From Phyllobacteriaceae bacterium (GTDB taxonomy: Bacteria > Pseudomonadota > Alphaproteobacteria > Rhizobiales > Rhizobiaceae): a DNA stretch of 64,000 nucleotides. The stretch spans positions 143,572 to 207,571 of the forward strand of contig PAPF01000007.1 in NCBI GenBank assembly GCA_002708825.1, in the 5' to 3' direction. Below, piece after piece: positions 55,873-64,000 of the stretch (position 1 is the first letter of the stretch; each line of letters begins with the position of its first letter). A program made the translations under genes and the position numbers. The notes under the pieces are model-generated. The model saw only the letters and a list, made by a program, of their open reading frames with translations, did no database searches and was not told the origin of the DNA.

Positions 55873-57552
55873 ATGAAAATGAACCTGAAGCGTTTCGGCT
55901 CGGACCGGCGCGGGTCCTTGCAGGTTGTCATGGCTCTGTCGGCCTTGCCGTTGATGATGATGGGAGGCATCGCCATTGACATGGGAGCGGCCCAGAGCCG
56001 CAAGGTGGAGTTGCAGGCGTCGGTGGATTATGTGGCGCTTCTGCTGGCCAAGCGCAGCGCGCTCAATCCGGCGATGACGGCGCAGCAGCTTGTCTCTGAC
56101 GGCAAGGCCTTGCTTGCCAGGCGCATATCGGAGCCGATCACCTATTCGGAGTTTTACGTCGATCCGGGCGGGATCGTGGTCCGGATCGACGCGGGCATCG
56201 ACTATGAAACCGTTTTTGCCGGGATCGTCGGCAAGGACACGATTCCTGTCACGGCTGCGGCCGACTCCCGTTTCCGCCGCAAGAACATCGAAATTGCGGT
56301 GACGGTCGACACGACCAATTCAATGGACAAGAGACTGTCCGGAAAAACCCGGCTTGAAGGCGCGAAGGAGGCGATCCAGGCTTTTACTGATGCCGTGATG
56401 GCCGGAACGAACACCGCATTGAATACCTCGGTAAAACTGGCTCTCGTGCCCTTCGACAACCAGGTCAAGGTTCTGGGAGATGACGAGGCCGAGCGAATCG
56501 AAGCGGATCCCTTTCGTGCCATTACCTGGGCGGACGCCTATGCTCTTTCTTCCGTCCATCGCGGCTATCTTCCCCTCGATCGCTGGCAGACATACCGCAA
56601 ACTGCGCCAGTACGGTGGCGACAAGTATGGCTGGAGCGGATGTTTCGAAATGCGGCCCGGCAAGTACACCTATTCGGTCTCGGCGCCTTATTGGCGTGAT
56701 CGTGAGTCGCTCTTCGTGCCTTTCCTTGCACCCGATCAGCCCGACAACCGCGACGAATACGACAACTACAAGTCGCCCAACAGCTACCTTCCCGATCAGG
56801 GACCGGCCTGCTCGTCGCCCCGCGCCCCTGAAGGCACGGATGCCTGGGAACGTCGCGAACTCAATGTCTGCAAATATGATGACGGGGCAGGGCCCCTGCA
56901 GGTCGGCCGTTACGCCGAGCCGGGTTCCTATGCCTATGTCGATTCCAACCCCAATGGCTTCTGTACAGACAACAATCCGGTTTACCCGCTGTCGACCGAC
57001 ATAGACACGTTTCGAAAGAGCGTGAACGCGCTCTCGACCCGGGGAAGCTGGGGCGGGACGATCATGCCGGTCGGCTTCTACTGGGCATGGAACGCGCTCG
57101 ACAGGGCCGAGCCCCTGCCGGAGGCCGCGCCTGCCGGCGAGGCGGACAAGTACATCATCTTCCTGTCAGACGGAAAGAACTCGGTCCATCCGCTCCGCTA
57201 CAACAGCTATTCGCCCTTTGGTTATCCCGGTGACGCACGCTGGGATGCGGCGGCGGGTTGGGACGATGACGGTAACGTGACCCGCGACGAGGCGCTGCAC
57301 AGCATGACATACAAGATGTGCGACGCGATCAAGGCCGATCCCGCCAACATCAAGGTGTATTTCGTCTATTACCTGGACAAGTATGACGCGGAAGCCGAAG
57401 CAATCGGCAAGCATTGCGCCAGCGGTGACGACAAGTTCATCTACGCGACCGACCGCGACAAGCTGATCGAGACATTCCGCAAGATCGGTCAGGAAATTTC
57501 CCGCTTGCGCCTGGTCCCCTATGAGGTCTCCTCGACCGGGAAAAGCCAGTAG
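55873..57552 (+). CDS. TadG-like von Willebrand factor A domain pilus-assembly protein
   Basis: A 559-aa protein with an N-terminal Tad-type helix (VVMALSALPLMMMGGIAIDM) and a large periplasmic vWA domain whose MIDAS motif is DTTNS at 146-150. Long inserts rich in Tyr/Asp/Pro occur around residues 220-360, with several cysteines. TadG-like proteins belong to the Tad/Flp secretion-pilus system. I start at ATG 55873 after a GGGGGCGG site; a TTG 18 bases upstream is also in frame. It is divergent from the two TadE-like genes. Confidence 0.88.
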   Translation: MKMNLKRFGSDRRGSLQVVMALSALPLMMMGGIAIDMGAAQSRKVELQASVDYVALLLAKRSALNPAMTAQQLVSDGKALLARRISEPITYSEFYVDPGGIVVRIDAGIDYETVFAGIVGKDTIPVTAAADSRFRRKNIEIAVTVDTTNSMDKRLSGKTRLEGAKEAIQAFTDAVMAGTNTALNTSVKLALVPFDNQVKVLGDDEAERIEADPFRAITWADAYALSSVHRGYLPLDRWQTYRKLRQYGGDKYGWSGCFEMRPGKYTYSVSAPYWRDRESLFVPFLAPDQPDNRDEYDNYKSPNSYLPDQGPACSSPRAPEGTDAWERRELNVCKYDDGAGPLQVGRYAEPGSYAYVDSNPNGFCTDNNPVYPLSTDIDTFRKSVNALSTRGSWGGTIMPVGFYWAWNALDRAEPLPEAAPAGEADKYIIFLSDGKNSVHPLRYNSYSPFGYPGDARWDAAAGWDDDGNVTRDEALHSMTYKMCDAIKADPANIKVYFVYYLDKYDAEAEAIGKHCASGDDKFIYATDRDKLIETFRKIGQEISRLRLVPYEVSSTGKSQ

Positions 57553-57640
57553 CGCCAGGGCAGCCTTGCCCGAACCGCCATGCCCCATGGCGCCGGAATT
57601 GCTCTGGCGCCATGGCCGCCAATGCCGCCGCGAGACTTCC

Positions 57641-57668
57641 AAAAAAAAAGCAAGGCGCGAAGCCTTGC
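57641..57668 (-). terminator. Orphan minus-strand intrinsic terminator
   Basis: On the minus strand a 7-bp stem GCAAGGC/GCCTTGC with a five-base TTCGC loop is followed by nine T residues (plus-strand A run 57641-57649). No minus-strand protein gene ends here, so it must terminate a non-coding transcript. Confidence 0.85.
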
Positions 57669-57792
57669 CATTCAGTTACGCGTTGATCCGTTTCCGAAAA
57701 CGGCGGCAGCGTTTTAACGCGCCAGGATCACATCCTCCCAAGACTTTGACCGCGTGTAGGAAACCAGCTTAGTTTACCGGCCCCTTGTTGTG
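57641..57792 (-). ncRNA. Candidate small RNA, about 150 nt
   Basis: It runs right to left from an inferred start near 57792 to the orphan terminator. Promoter candidate: GTGACA (57823-57828), 18-base spacer, TATGGT (57799-57804). The body folds into a three-way junction: outer TGATCC/GGATCA (57684-57689 with 57725-57730) enclosing two hairpins, CCGTTT/AAACGG and GGC-A-GCGTT/AACGC-GCC, before the terminator hairpin. A single-stranded GGGAGGAT lies upstream of the junction. No known RNA family recognised; it is not the SRP RNA consensus. Confidence 0.5.
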
Positions 57793-58014
57793 GAGGGGAC
57801 CATAGACGCAAGCGCGACCGTTTGTCACCCTCTTTTTGCTGCATTTTCAATCAAATGCTTGCTGCAGTGCAATACGAACCTGATCCCGGTGCGCGGGCTT
57901 GGCGTCGGGTTTCCAATTTGCCTTGAAATGGCTATGAAGCGCGTCAAAGATTCCGCAGGCTTCGGTGGGGCGCCGATTCCTGTCTCTCCGACCGCCCGTT
58001 TCCAGGACCCGTCC

Positions 58015-59343
58015 ATGCGCCTTTCCCGTTATTTCCTGCCCATCCTCAAGGAAAATCCCCGCGAGGCGGAGATCGTTTCGCATCGCCTGATGCTGCGCGC
58101 CGGCATGATCCGTCAGCAATCGGCCGGCATCTTCTCGCTGCTGCCGCTTGGCCTGAAGGTGCTTGGCAAGGTGAACACGATCATCCGCGAGGAGCAGAAC
58201 CGGGCAGGGGCCATCGAGATCCTCATGCCGACAATCCAGTCGGCCGACCTGTGGCGCGAGAGCGGCCGCTATGACGACTACGGCAAGGAGATGCTGCGCA
58301 TCAAGGACCGGCACGAGCGCGACATGCTGTACGGCCCGACCAACGAGGAGATGGTCACCGACATCTTCCGTTCCTATGTGCGTTCCTACAAGGACCTGCC
58401 GCTCAATCTCTACCACATCCAGTGGAAGTTCCGCGACGAGGTGCGCCCGCGCTTCGGTGTCATGCGCGGCCGCGAGTTCCTCATGAAGGACGCCTATTCC
58501 TTCGATCTCGACTACGAGGGCGCCCGTGCGGCCTACAACCGCATGTTCGTTGCCTATCTGCGCACGTTCGAGCGCATGGGCATGAAGGCCATTCCCATGC
58601 GTGCCGACACCGGCCCTATCGGCGGCGATCTGAGCCACGAGTTCATCATCCTGGCCGAGACCGGCGAGTCCGAGGTGTTCTGCCATGCCGACTTCATGAC
58701 CATGTCCGCGCCCGGCGCCGATGTGGACTTCACCAACGACGCCGAGATCGCCGCGGTGGTGGACCAATGGACCACGCCCTATGCCGCCACCGACGAAATG
58801 CACGACAAGGCGGCCTGGGACGCCCTGCCGGAAGAAAGCCGCATGAGTGCCCGCGGCATCGAAGTCGGCCACATCTTCCATTTCGGCACCAAGTATTCCG
58901 AACCCATGGGTGCGAAGGTCACCGGACCCGACGGCCGGGAGCACCCCGTGTCGATGGGTTCCTATGGCATCGGCCCGACGCGCGTTGTTGCCGCCATCAT
59001 CGAGGCCAGCCACGACGAGAACGGCATCGTCTGGCCGGATGCCGTTGCGCCGTTCGACCTGTCGATCATCAACATGAAGCCGGGCAACGAGGCCTGCGAC
59101 GGCGCCGGCGAACGGCTCTACGCGACGCTGACGGCGGCCGGCCGGGACGTGCTCTACGACGATACCGACAAGAGCGCCGGGCAGAAATTCGCCACCCACG
59201 ACCTGATCGGCATACCGTACCAGATCATCGCCGGGCCGCGCGGCGTGGCCAATGGCGAGGTCGAAGTGAAGAACCGGCGCACCGGAGAGCGCGAGACCAT
59301 GACCATCGAGGCCGCGATCAACCGTTTCGGCGGCGGCGCATGA
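58015..59343 (+). CDS. proS: Prolyl-tRNA synthetase (short alphaproteobacterial form)
   Basis: A 442-aa class II synthetase without the editing insertion found in E. coli ProS. N-terminus [20 protein letters not shown]; motif 2/3 regions [20 protein letters not shown] and [18 protein letters not shown]. The anticodon-binding domain is at the C-terminus ([20 protein letters not shown]). I chose ATG 58015, the conserved start, over an in-frame upstream TTG. The stop overlaps the next ATG (ATGA). Confidence 0.97.
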   Translation: MRLSRYFLPILKENPREAEIVSHRLMLRAGMIRQQSAGIFSLLPLGLKVLGKVNTIIREEQNRAGAIEILMPTIQSADLWRESGRYDDYGKEMLRIKDRHERDMLYGPTNEEMVTDIFRSYVRSYKDLPLNLYHIQWKFRDEVRPRFGVMRGREFLMKDAYSFDLDYEGARAAYNRMFVAYLRTFERMGMKAIPMRADTGPIGGDLSHEFIILAETGESEVFCHADFMTMSAPGADVDFTNDAEIAAVVDQWTTPYAATDEMHDKAAWDALPEESRMSARGIEVGHIFHFGTKYSEPMGAKVTGPDGREHPVSMGSYGIGPTRVVAAIIEASHDENGIVWPDAVAPFDLSIINMKPGNEACDGAGERLYATLTAAGRDVLYDDTDKSAGQKFATHDLIGIPYQIIAGPRGVANGEVEVKNRRTGERETMTIEAAINRFGGGA

Positions 59344-60638
59344 GCGAAGCCGCGGCCTCTGCGGAGCGCGCGGCGCCTGCCGGCGCCGGTCCCTTCTCCG
59401 CCTTCGAGCGCATGGTGGCCCTGCGTTACCTGCGCTCGCGGCGCAAGGAAACCATCGTTTCCGTCATCGCGCTCATTTCCTTCATCGGCATCATGCTGGG
59501 GGTTGCGACCCTCATCATCGTCATGGCGGTCATGAACGGCTTTCGCGTCGAACTGCTAGACCGGATCCTCGGCGTCAATGGTCATGTCATCGTCCAGCCG
59601 GTCGACAGTCCGCTCAGCGACTATGATGCCGTGGCGGCCCGCATTTCCGCGCTCGACGGTGTGCGTGCGGCGCTGCCGCTGGTGGAAGGCCAGGCGCTGG
59701 CCTCCGGCCGCATCGGCGCCGGCACGGGCGCCCTCGTGCGCGGCGTGCGCGACAGCGACATCCCTAAGATCCAGATGCTCGCGGGCAATGTGCGGCAGGG
59801 CTCGCTCGACGGTTTCGAGGCCAGCGAGGGCGTGGCCATCGGCGCCCGCATGGCGGACAATCTCGGCCTTGCGCTGGGCGACATGCTGACCCTGGTCTCG
59901 CCGGAGGGCGACGTCACCCCGATCGGCACGACGCCGCGTGTCAAGGGCTATCCGGTCATCGCGATCTTCGAGATCGGCATGTCGGAATACGACGCGTCGA
60001 TCGTCTACATGCCGCTTGCCGAAGCCCAGCTCTATTTCAACAACGAAGACCGCGTCCAGTCGATCGAGGTCTTCCTCGACGATCCCGACGCGGTTGACGA
60101 CATGCGCCCCCTGATCGAGACGGCGGCGGCCCGGCCGGTCTTCCTGACCGATTGGCGCCAGCGCAACCGCGCCTTTTTCTCCGCCCTCCAGGTGGAGCGC
60201 AACGTCATGTTCATGATCCTGACGCTCATCGTGCTCGTTGCCGCGCTCAACATCATTTCCGGTCTCATCATGCTGGTGAAGGACAAGGGCCGCGACATCG
60301 CCATCCTGCGGACCATGGGCGCGACATCGGGTTCCATCCTGCGCATCTTCCTGATGACCGGTTCGGCCATCGGACTGACAGGCACGCTCGGCGGCCTCGT
60401 CCTGGGCCTCATCGTCTGCTGGAACATCGAATCCATCCGGCAGTTCTTCTCCTGGCTGTCGAACACGCAGATCTTCGACCCCAACCTCTATTTCCTCAGC
60501 CAGTTGCCGGCGAAGATCGATGCCGGCGAAACGCTCGCCGTGCTCGTGATGGCCATGGTGCTGTCCTTCATCGCCACGATCATCCCCGCTTGGCGGGCCG
60601 CCCGTATCGATCCCGTCGAAGCCCTGAGGTATGAGTGA
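59340..60638 (+). CDS. lolC: Lipoprotein-releasing ABC transporter permease (LolC/LolE type)
   Basis: A 432-aa inner-membrane permease with four helices: one near residue 45 ([20 protein letters not shown]), then a large periplasmic domain, then three at about 290, 340 and 400. It has the family's [20 protein letters not shown] and [20 protein letters not shown]. It releases outer-membrane lipoproteins to LolA. With a single permease gene here the complex is probably a homodimer, so C versus E naming is arbitrary. It sits between proS and lolD. Confidence 0.94.
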   Translation: MSEAAASAERAAPAGAGPFSAFERMVALRYLRSRRKETIVSVIALISFIGIMLGVATLIIVMAVMNGFRVELLDRILGVNGHVIVQPVDSPLSDYDAVAARISALDGVRAALPLVEGQALASGRIGAGTGALVRGVRDSDIPKIQMLAGNVRQGSLDGFEASEGVAIGARMADNLGLALGDMLTLVSPEGDVTPIGTTPRVKGYPVIAIFEIGMSEYDASIVYMPLAEAQLYFNNEDRVQSIEVFLDDPDAVDDMRPLIETAAARPVFLTDWRQRNRAFFSALQVERNVMFMILTLIVLVAALNIISGLIMLVKDKGRDIAILRTMGATSGSILRIFLMTGSAIGLTGTLGGLVLGLIVCWNIESIRQFFSWLSNTQIFDPNLYFLSQLPAKIDAGETLAVLVMAMVLSFIATIIPAWRAARIDPVEALRYE

Positions 60639-61315
60639 TGGCCGCGGCACTGGAGTTGAAATCCGTTGGCCGTCACTACGACCAGGGGGGCAAGCGCCTC
60701 GACATCCTGCTCGATTGCGACTTCGCGCTTCATTCAGGCGAGATGGTCGCGCTTGTGGCGCCTTCCGGCGCGGGCAAGTCGACGCTGCTGCACACCGCCG
60801 GCCTGCTGGAGCGCCCCGACAGCGGCGACGTTCATGTCAATGGCCGAGCCTGCGGCCGGCTCAACGACGACCAGCGCACGGCCATCCGCCGCAACGATAT
60901 CGGCTTCGTCTACCAGTTCCACCACCTGCTGCCCGAATTTTCCGCCCTGGAAAACATCATGATGCCGCAACTCGTCCATGGCCTTTCCCGCGCCGAGGCC
61001 GCCGACCGTGCCGGCCAACTGCTCGACTACATGAAGGTCGGCCACCGTGGCGATCACCGCCCCTCCCAGTTGTCCGGCGGCGAACAGCAGCGCGTCGCCA
61101 TCGCGCGTGCCGTCGCCAATGCGCCGCTTGTCCTGCTCGCCGACGAACCGACGGGCAATCTCGACCCCGTGACCTCGTCCTACGTTTTCGAGGCGCTGGA
61201 AGCGCTGGTGCGCAAGTCCGGCCTGGCGGCGCTGATCGCGACGCATAATCACGAACTTGCCCGGCGCATGGACCGCCGCGTCACGCTGAAGGACGGCAAG
61301 GTCGTCCCGCTGTAA
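60638..61315 (+). CDS. lolD: Lipoprotein-releasing system ATP-binding protein LolD
   Basis: A 225-aa ABC ATPase: Walker [11 protein letters not shown]-loop [18 protein letters not shown] (the Lol mechanical-coupling region), signature [16 protein letters not shown], Walker [13 protein letters not shown], switch His in [14 protein letters not shown] 60638 overlaps the permease stop (TGATG). A GTG one codon earlier is in frame. Confidence 0.97.
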   Translation: MAAALELKSVGRHYDQGGKRLDILLDCDFALHSGEMVALVAPSGAGKSTLLHTAGLLERPDSGDVHVNGRACGRLNDDQRTAIRRNDIGFVYQFHHLLPEFSALENIMMPQLVHGLSRAEAADRAGQLLDYMKVGHRGDHRPSQLSGGEQQRVAIARAVANAPLVLLADEPTGNLDPVTSSYVFEALEALVRKSGLAALIATHNHELARRMDRRVTLKDGKVVPL

Positions 61316-61456
61316 AGCCGGTTTCCTCATCGATGCCAGTTGGTTGTCCGGCAGGACCCGGCCGGGCCGTACAGGCACGAACCGGGCTGCCTCAATCTTT
61401 CCTTAACCATCATCCTTCGGATATCGGGGAAAATGTTCCGGTTTCGTTTCCGTCTA

Positions 61457-61499
61457 TTGACGCGAGAACAAATGGCGAATACAAGAACAAATAACGAAC
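61457..61499 (+). promoter_or_regulatory. Promoter with overlapping LexA (SOS) box
   Basis: The -35 is TTGACG (61457-61462), spacer 17, -10 TACAAG (61480-61485). Overlapping the -10 and the start point is GAACAAATAACGAAC (61485-61499), a perfect match to the alphaproteobacterial LexA site GAAC-N7-GAAC (equivalently GTTC-N7-GTTC). A degenerate second copy GAACAAATGGCGAAT lies in the spacer (61466-61480). Repression by LexA would block polymerase directly. The controlled gene starts at 61518. Confidence 0.72.
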
Positions 61500-61517
61500 A
61501 TAGAGGGAGTTGCTGCC

Positions 61518-61604
61518 ATGACCGACCTGATCTACGATGTCGCTTCGCTGGTTTCTGTTTCCATGTTCATCGTCGCCTCGGCGATGTGGATCGGCGCGCT
61601 GTAA
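61518..61604 (+). CDS. 28-aa membrane peptide, candidate SOS-induced SidA-like division inhibitor
   Basis: A 28-codon ORF (MTDLIYDVASLVSVSMFIVA, then eight residues ending IGAL) with GAGGGAG eight bases upstream, the best ribosome site in the vicinity. Residues 9-27 form one hydrophobic helix, and the N-terminus carries two Asp. The promoter upstream is overlapped by a LexA box. In Caulobacter the SOS-induced inhibitor SidA is a 29-aa inner-membrane peptide acting on FtsW/FtsN; size, topology and control agree with this one. Homology is inference and I could not align them. It lies between lolD and dnaE. Confidence 0.7.
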   Translation: MTDLIYDVASLVSVSMFIVASAMWIGAL

Positions 61605-61748
61605 TCGGGCAGGGCCTGGCGCTCGGCTGATTGATGGGGAAAGAACCACCATCTCGTGCCGCGCCTGCGCGCTTGCACTGGACTTGGCTGGCCCGAAGCC
61701 GGACACTGCATCCCGGTTTCACGGATTCGCACGGGACAGGCAGACGCG

Positions 61749-64000
61749 ATGGACGGCCAGGCGCGAGACGGACGGATGTTCATTCATCTGCGGGTTCATT
61801 CGCAATACTCGTTGCTGGAAGGCGCACTTCCGCTCGGAAAGATCATCGGCCATGCGCTGAAGGACGAGGCGCCTGCCATTGCGATCGCCGATACGAACAA
61901 CCTGTTCGGCGCTCTCGAATTTGCGCAGAAGGCTGTCAAGGACGGAATCCAGCCGGTCATCGGCTGCCAGCTGTCCGTCGACTTTGCCGACAAGTCGGAC
62001 GACAGCGGGCGCAACCACAACCGCAAGCCCGAGGCCTTGCCATCCCTGGTGTTCATCGCCGCCAGTGAATCGGGCTATGCCAATCTCGTGCGCCTCGTGT
62101 CGCGCGCCTACCTGTCGACGGGCGAGGGCGAGCCGGTCCATGTCACGCCGGCCTGGATCGGGGAACTGGCCGAGGGCGTCATCTGCCTGACCGGCGGTCC
62201 GGACGGTCCCATAGGCCGCGAACTGAAAGCCGGCCATCGCACCTTGGCAGAGCAGCGGCTTGCGGCGTTGCATCGCTGGTTCGGTGACCGCCTCTATGTC
62301 GAACTTCAGCGCTGCGGCAACTGGGACCGGGCGCTGGAAGCCGAAACGGTCCGGCTTGCCTATGACCATCGCCTGCCGCTCGTGGCGACCAACGAGGCTT
62401 TCTTTCCCGCCAGGGGCGATTACGACGCCCATGACGCCCTGATCGCCATCGCGGAAGGAACGGTGATCGCGGTGGATGAACGGCGAAAGCTGACGCCCGA
62501 CAACCACCTGCGCAGCCAGGACGACATGATCGCGCTCTTCGCCGACCTGCCGGAGGCCATCGACAACACGGTCGAGATCGCCCGCCGCTGCCATTACTAT
62601 CCCGAGACGCGCAGCCCGATCCTGCCCCGCTTCACTGGCGGCGATCTTGAGGACGCCGAGGCCGTCGTGGCCGCCGAGGCTGCCGAACTGCGTCGCCAGG
62701 CGGTGGAGGGGCTTGCGCGGCGCCTTGAAAGCCAGGGCCTGTCGCCCGGTTATACCCGCGAGGATTACGAGCAGAGGCTCGATTACGAACTCGGCATCAT
62801 CGAGCGGATGAAGTTTCCCGGCTACTTCCTGATCGTCGCCGACTTCATCAAGTGGGGCAAGGCACACAACATCCCGGTCGGTCCCGGCCGCGGCTCCGGC
62901 GCCGGCTCGCTGGTCGCCTGGGTGCTCACCATCACCGACATCGACCCCTTGCGTTTCTCGCTTCTGTTCGAACGCTTCCTCAATCCCGAACGCGTGTCGA
63001 TGCCCGACTTCGACATCGATTTCTGCCAGGAACGGCGCGACGAGGTGATCCGCTACGTTCAGGAGAAATACGGCCGCGACCAGGTGGCCCAGATCATCAC
63101 CTTCGGATCGCTGCAGGCGCGCGCCGTCCTGCGCGATGTCGGCCGTGTCCTGCAAATGCCCTATGGCCAGGTTGACCGGCTGACCAAGCTCGTGCCGTCC
63201 AACCCGGCAAACCCTGTCCCGCTGGAAAAGGCTGTTGCCGACGAACCCCGCTTCGCCGAGGAGATCGAGAAGGAGCCGATCGTCGGGACGCTGATCGACA
63301 TCGCGAGGAAGCTGGAGGGGCTCTACCGCCACGCTTCGACCCATGCCGCAGGCATCGTCATCGGCGACCGGCCGCTGTCGGAACTGGTGCCCATGTATCG
63401 CGATCCGCGATCCGACATGCCGGTCACCCAGTTCAACATGAAGTGGGTCGAGCAGGCCGGACTGGTCAAGTTCGACTTCCTCGGCCTGAAGACGCTGACC
63501 GTGATCGAAACGGCGGTGAAGTTCGTCCGCCGGCGTGGCGTCGACCTGGACATGTCGCAGATCCCGCTGGACGATGCGCCGACCTACCAGATGCTGGCGC
63601 GAGGTGAGACCGTCGGCATTTTCCAGGTGGAATCGGCGGGCATGCGCAAGGCGCTGATCGGCATGAAGCCGGACTGCATCGAGGATATCATCGCCCTTGT
63701 CGCGCTGTACCGGCCGGGTCCGATGGAGAACATCCCCACCTACAATGCCCGCAAGCACGGGCAGGAGGAGATCGCCTCCATCCACCCGAAGATCGACCAC
63801 CTGGTCAAGGAAACGCAGGGCGTCATCGTCTACCAGGAACAGGTGATGCAGATTGCGCAGGAACTGTCCGGCTATTCGCTGGGCGAGGCCGATCTGCTGC
63901 GCCGCGCCATGGGCAAGAAGATCCGCGCCGAGATGGACAAGCAGCGCGTTCGCTTCGTCGACGGCGCGGTCGAGCGCGGTGTTTCGAAGGCACAGGCCAA
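61749..64000 (+). CDS. dnaE: DNA polymerase III alpha subunit (partial, runs off the window)
   Basis: The first 750 codons of the replicative polymerase. The PHP domain opens with MFIHLRVHSQYSLLEGALPL near residues 10-29. The palm has VGPGRGSGAGSLVAW and the catalytic aspartates in PDFDIDF (D422, D424), followed by ITFGSLQARAVLRDVGRVLQ and HASTHAAGIVI. The fingers region continues to the window edge with no stop. ATG 61749 is preceded by GGGACAGG. C-terminal parts (HhH, OB, tau-binding) lie beyond the window. Confidence 0.97.
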   Translation, partial: MDGQARDGRMFIHLRVHSQYSLLEGALPLGKIIGHALKDEAPAIAIADTNNLFGALEFAQKAVKDGIQPVIGCQLSVDFADKSDDSGRNHNRKPEALPSLVFIAASESGYANLVRLVSRAYLSTGEGEPVHVTPAWIGELAEGVICLTGGPDGPIGRELKAGHRTLAEQRLAALHRWFGDRLYVELQRCGNWDRALEAETVRLAYDHRLPLVATNEAFFPARGDYDAHDALIAIAEGTVIAVDERRKLTPDNHLRSQDDMIALFADLPEAIDNTVEIARRCHYYPETRSPILPRFTGGDLEDAEAVVAAEAAELRRQAVEGLARRLESQGLSPGYTREDYEQRLDYELGIIERMKFPGYFLIVADFIKWGKAHNIPVGPGRGSGAGSLVAWVLTITDIDPLRFSLLFERFLNPERVSMPDFDIDFCQERRDEVIRYVQEKYGRDQVAQIITFGSLQARAVLRDVGRVLQMPYGQVDRLTKLVPSNPANPVPLEKAVADEPRFAEEIEKEPIVGTLIDIARKLEGLYRHASTHAAGIVIGDRPLSELVPMYRDPRSDMPVTQFNMKWVEQAGLVKFDFLGLKTLTVIETAVKFVRRRGVDLDMSQIPLDDAPTYQMLARGETVGIFQVESAGMRKALIGMKPDCIEDIIALVALYRPGPMENIPTYNARKHGQEEIASIHPKIDHLVKETQGVIVYQEQVMQIAQELSGYSLGEADLLRRAMGKKIRAEMDKQRVRFVDGAVERGVSKAQA

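Larger units (their letters stand above)
57553..58014. other. 462-bp intergenic region before proS
   Basis: No convincing protein gene. The left 240 bases carry a minus-strand small-RNA candidate (terminator, structured body, promoter; annotated separately). A plus-strand promoter candidate for proS is TTGACC (57746-57751), N18, TAGTTT (57770-57775). The rest, 57830-58014, has an open frame continuous with proS but no family sequence, and I read it as leader. Confidence 0.5.

Noticed and set aside
57790-58014. N-terminal extension of ProS from an upstream TTG
   Set aside because: The extra 75 residues are absent from the family, and the conserved start [15 protein letters not shown] coincides with ATG 58015.

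Overview
The window is about 64 kb of GC-rich chromosome from an alphaproteobacterium, most likely of the Rhizobiales (Hyphomicrobiales). The evidence is the chain SDR-uvrC-pgsA-moaD-moaE, the HdaA/NDUFS4-type genes, a 14-gene nuo operon running on into birA, rnj, mce and a DUF1467 gene, short-form ProS followed by lolC/E-lolD-dnaE, and an Omp25/31-like outer-membrane protein. Genus cannot be fixed from sequence alone.

Layout. 1-21.8 kb is housekeeping: crotonase and ABC-F ATPase; DinB and a GST; ndk; a hemolysin III-family protein; moaE/moaD/pgsA/uvrC/FolM-like SDR as one minus-strand operon; a CaCA antiporter; an outer-membrane porin-like protein; a GST; an RNase T2 lipoprotein; RlmJ; a molybdopterin oxidoreductase; purN/purM; and a plus-strand set of CDP-alcohol phosphatidyltransferase, AI-2E-type permease and HdaA. 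tRNA-Pro(TGG) and the NDUFS4 homologue follow. At 22.44-23.79 kb a 1.3-kb AT-rich element sits in tRNA-Arg(TCT), bounded by 41-bp direct repeats. It carries a YopX-family and a MltR-like gene and no integrase.

23.9-30.6 kb holds a three-gene minus-strand operon (transglutaminase/DUF2126, circularly permuted ATP-grasp/alpha-E, transglutaminase), a predicted peptide-bond-forming or peptide-processing system of unknown product. 30.8-34.0 kb is a complete TRAP transporter (DctQ-DctM-DctP, TakP-like) behind an 8-bp inverted repeat.

34.4-51.1 kb is the complex I operon nuoA-N. Three genes that are not canonical subunits are embedded in it: a four-helix-bundle (23S rRNA intervening-sequence type) cassette flanked by heptamer inverted repeats between nuoC and nuoD; a 262-aa protein sharing the C-terminal helix-hairpin-helix domain of NuoE between nuoF and nuoG; and a 65-aa two-helix membrane protein between nuoH and nuoI. 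birA, RNase J, methylmalonyl-CoA epimerase and a DUF1467 protein continue downstream.

54.4-57.6 kb is a divergent TadE/TadG-like surface group around an AT-rich spacer. 57.6-57.8 kb shows promoter-structure-terminator signals of a minus-strand small RNA. proS, lolC/E and lolD follow, overlapping by ATGA/TGATG junctions. Between lolD and the truncated dnaE (the window ends inside it) lies an unlisted 28-codon membrane-peptide gene whose promoter is overlapped by an alphaproteobacterial LexA box (GAAC-N7-GAAC). It is a candidate SOS-induced, SidA-like cell-division inhibitor and the observation I consider most worth testing.
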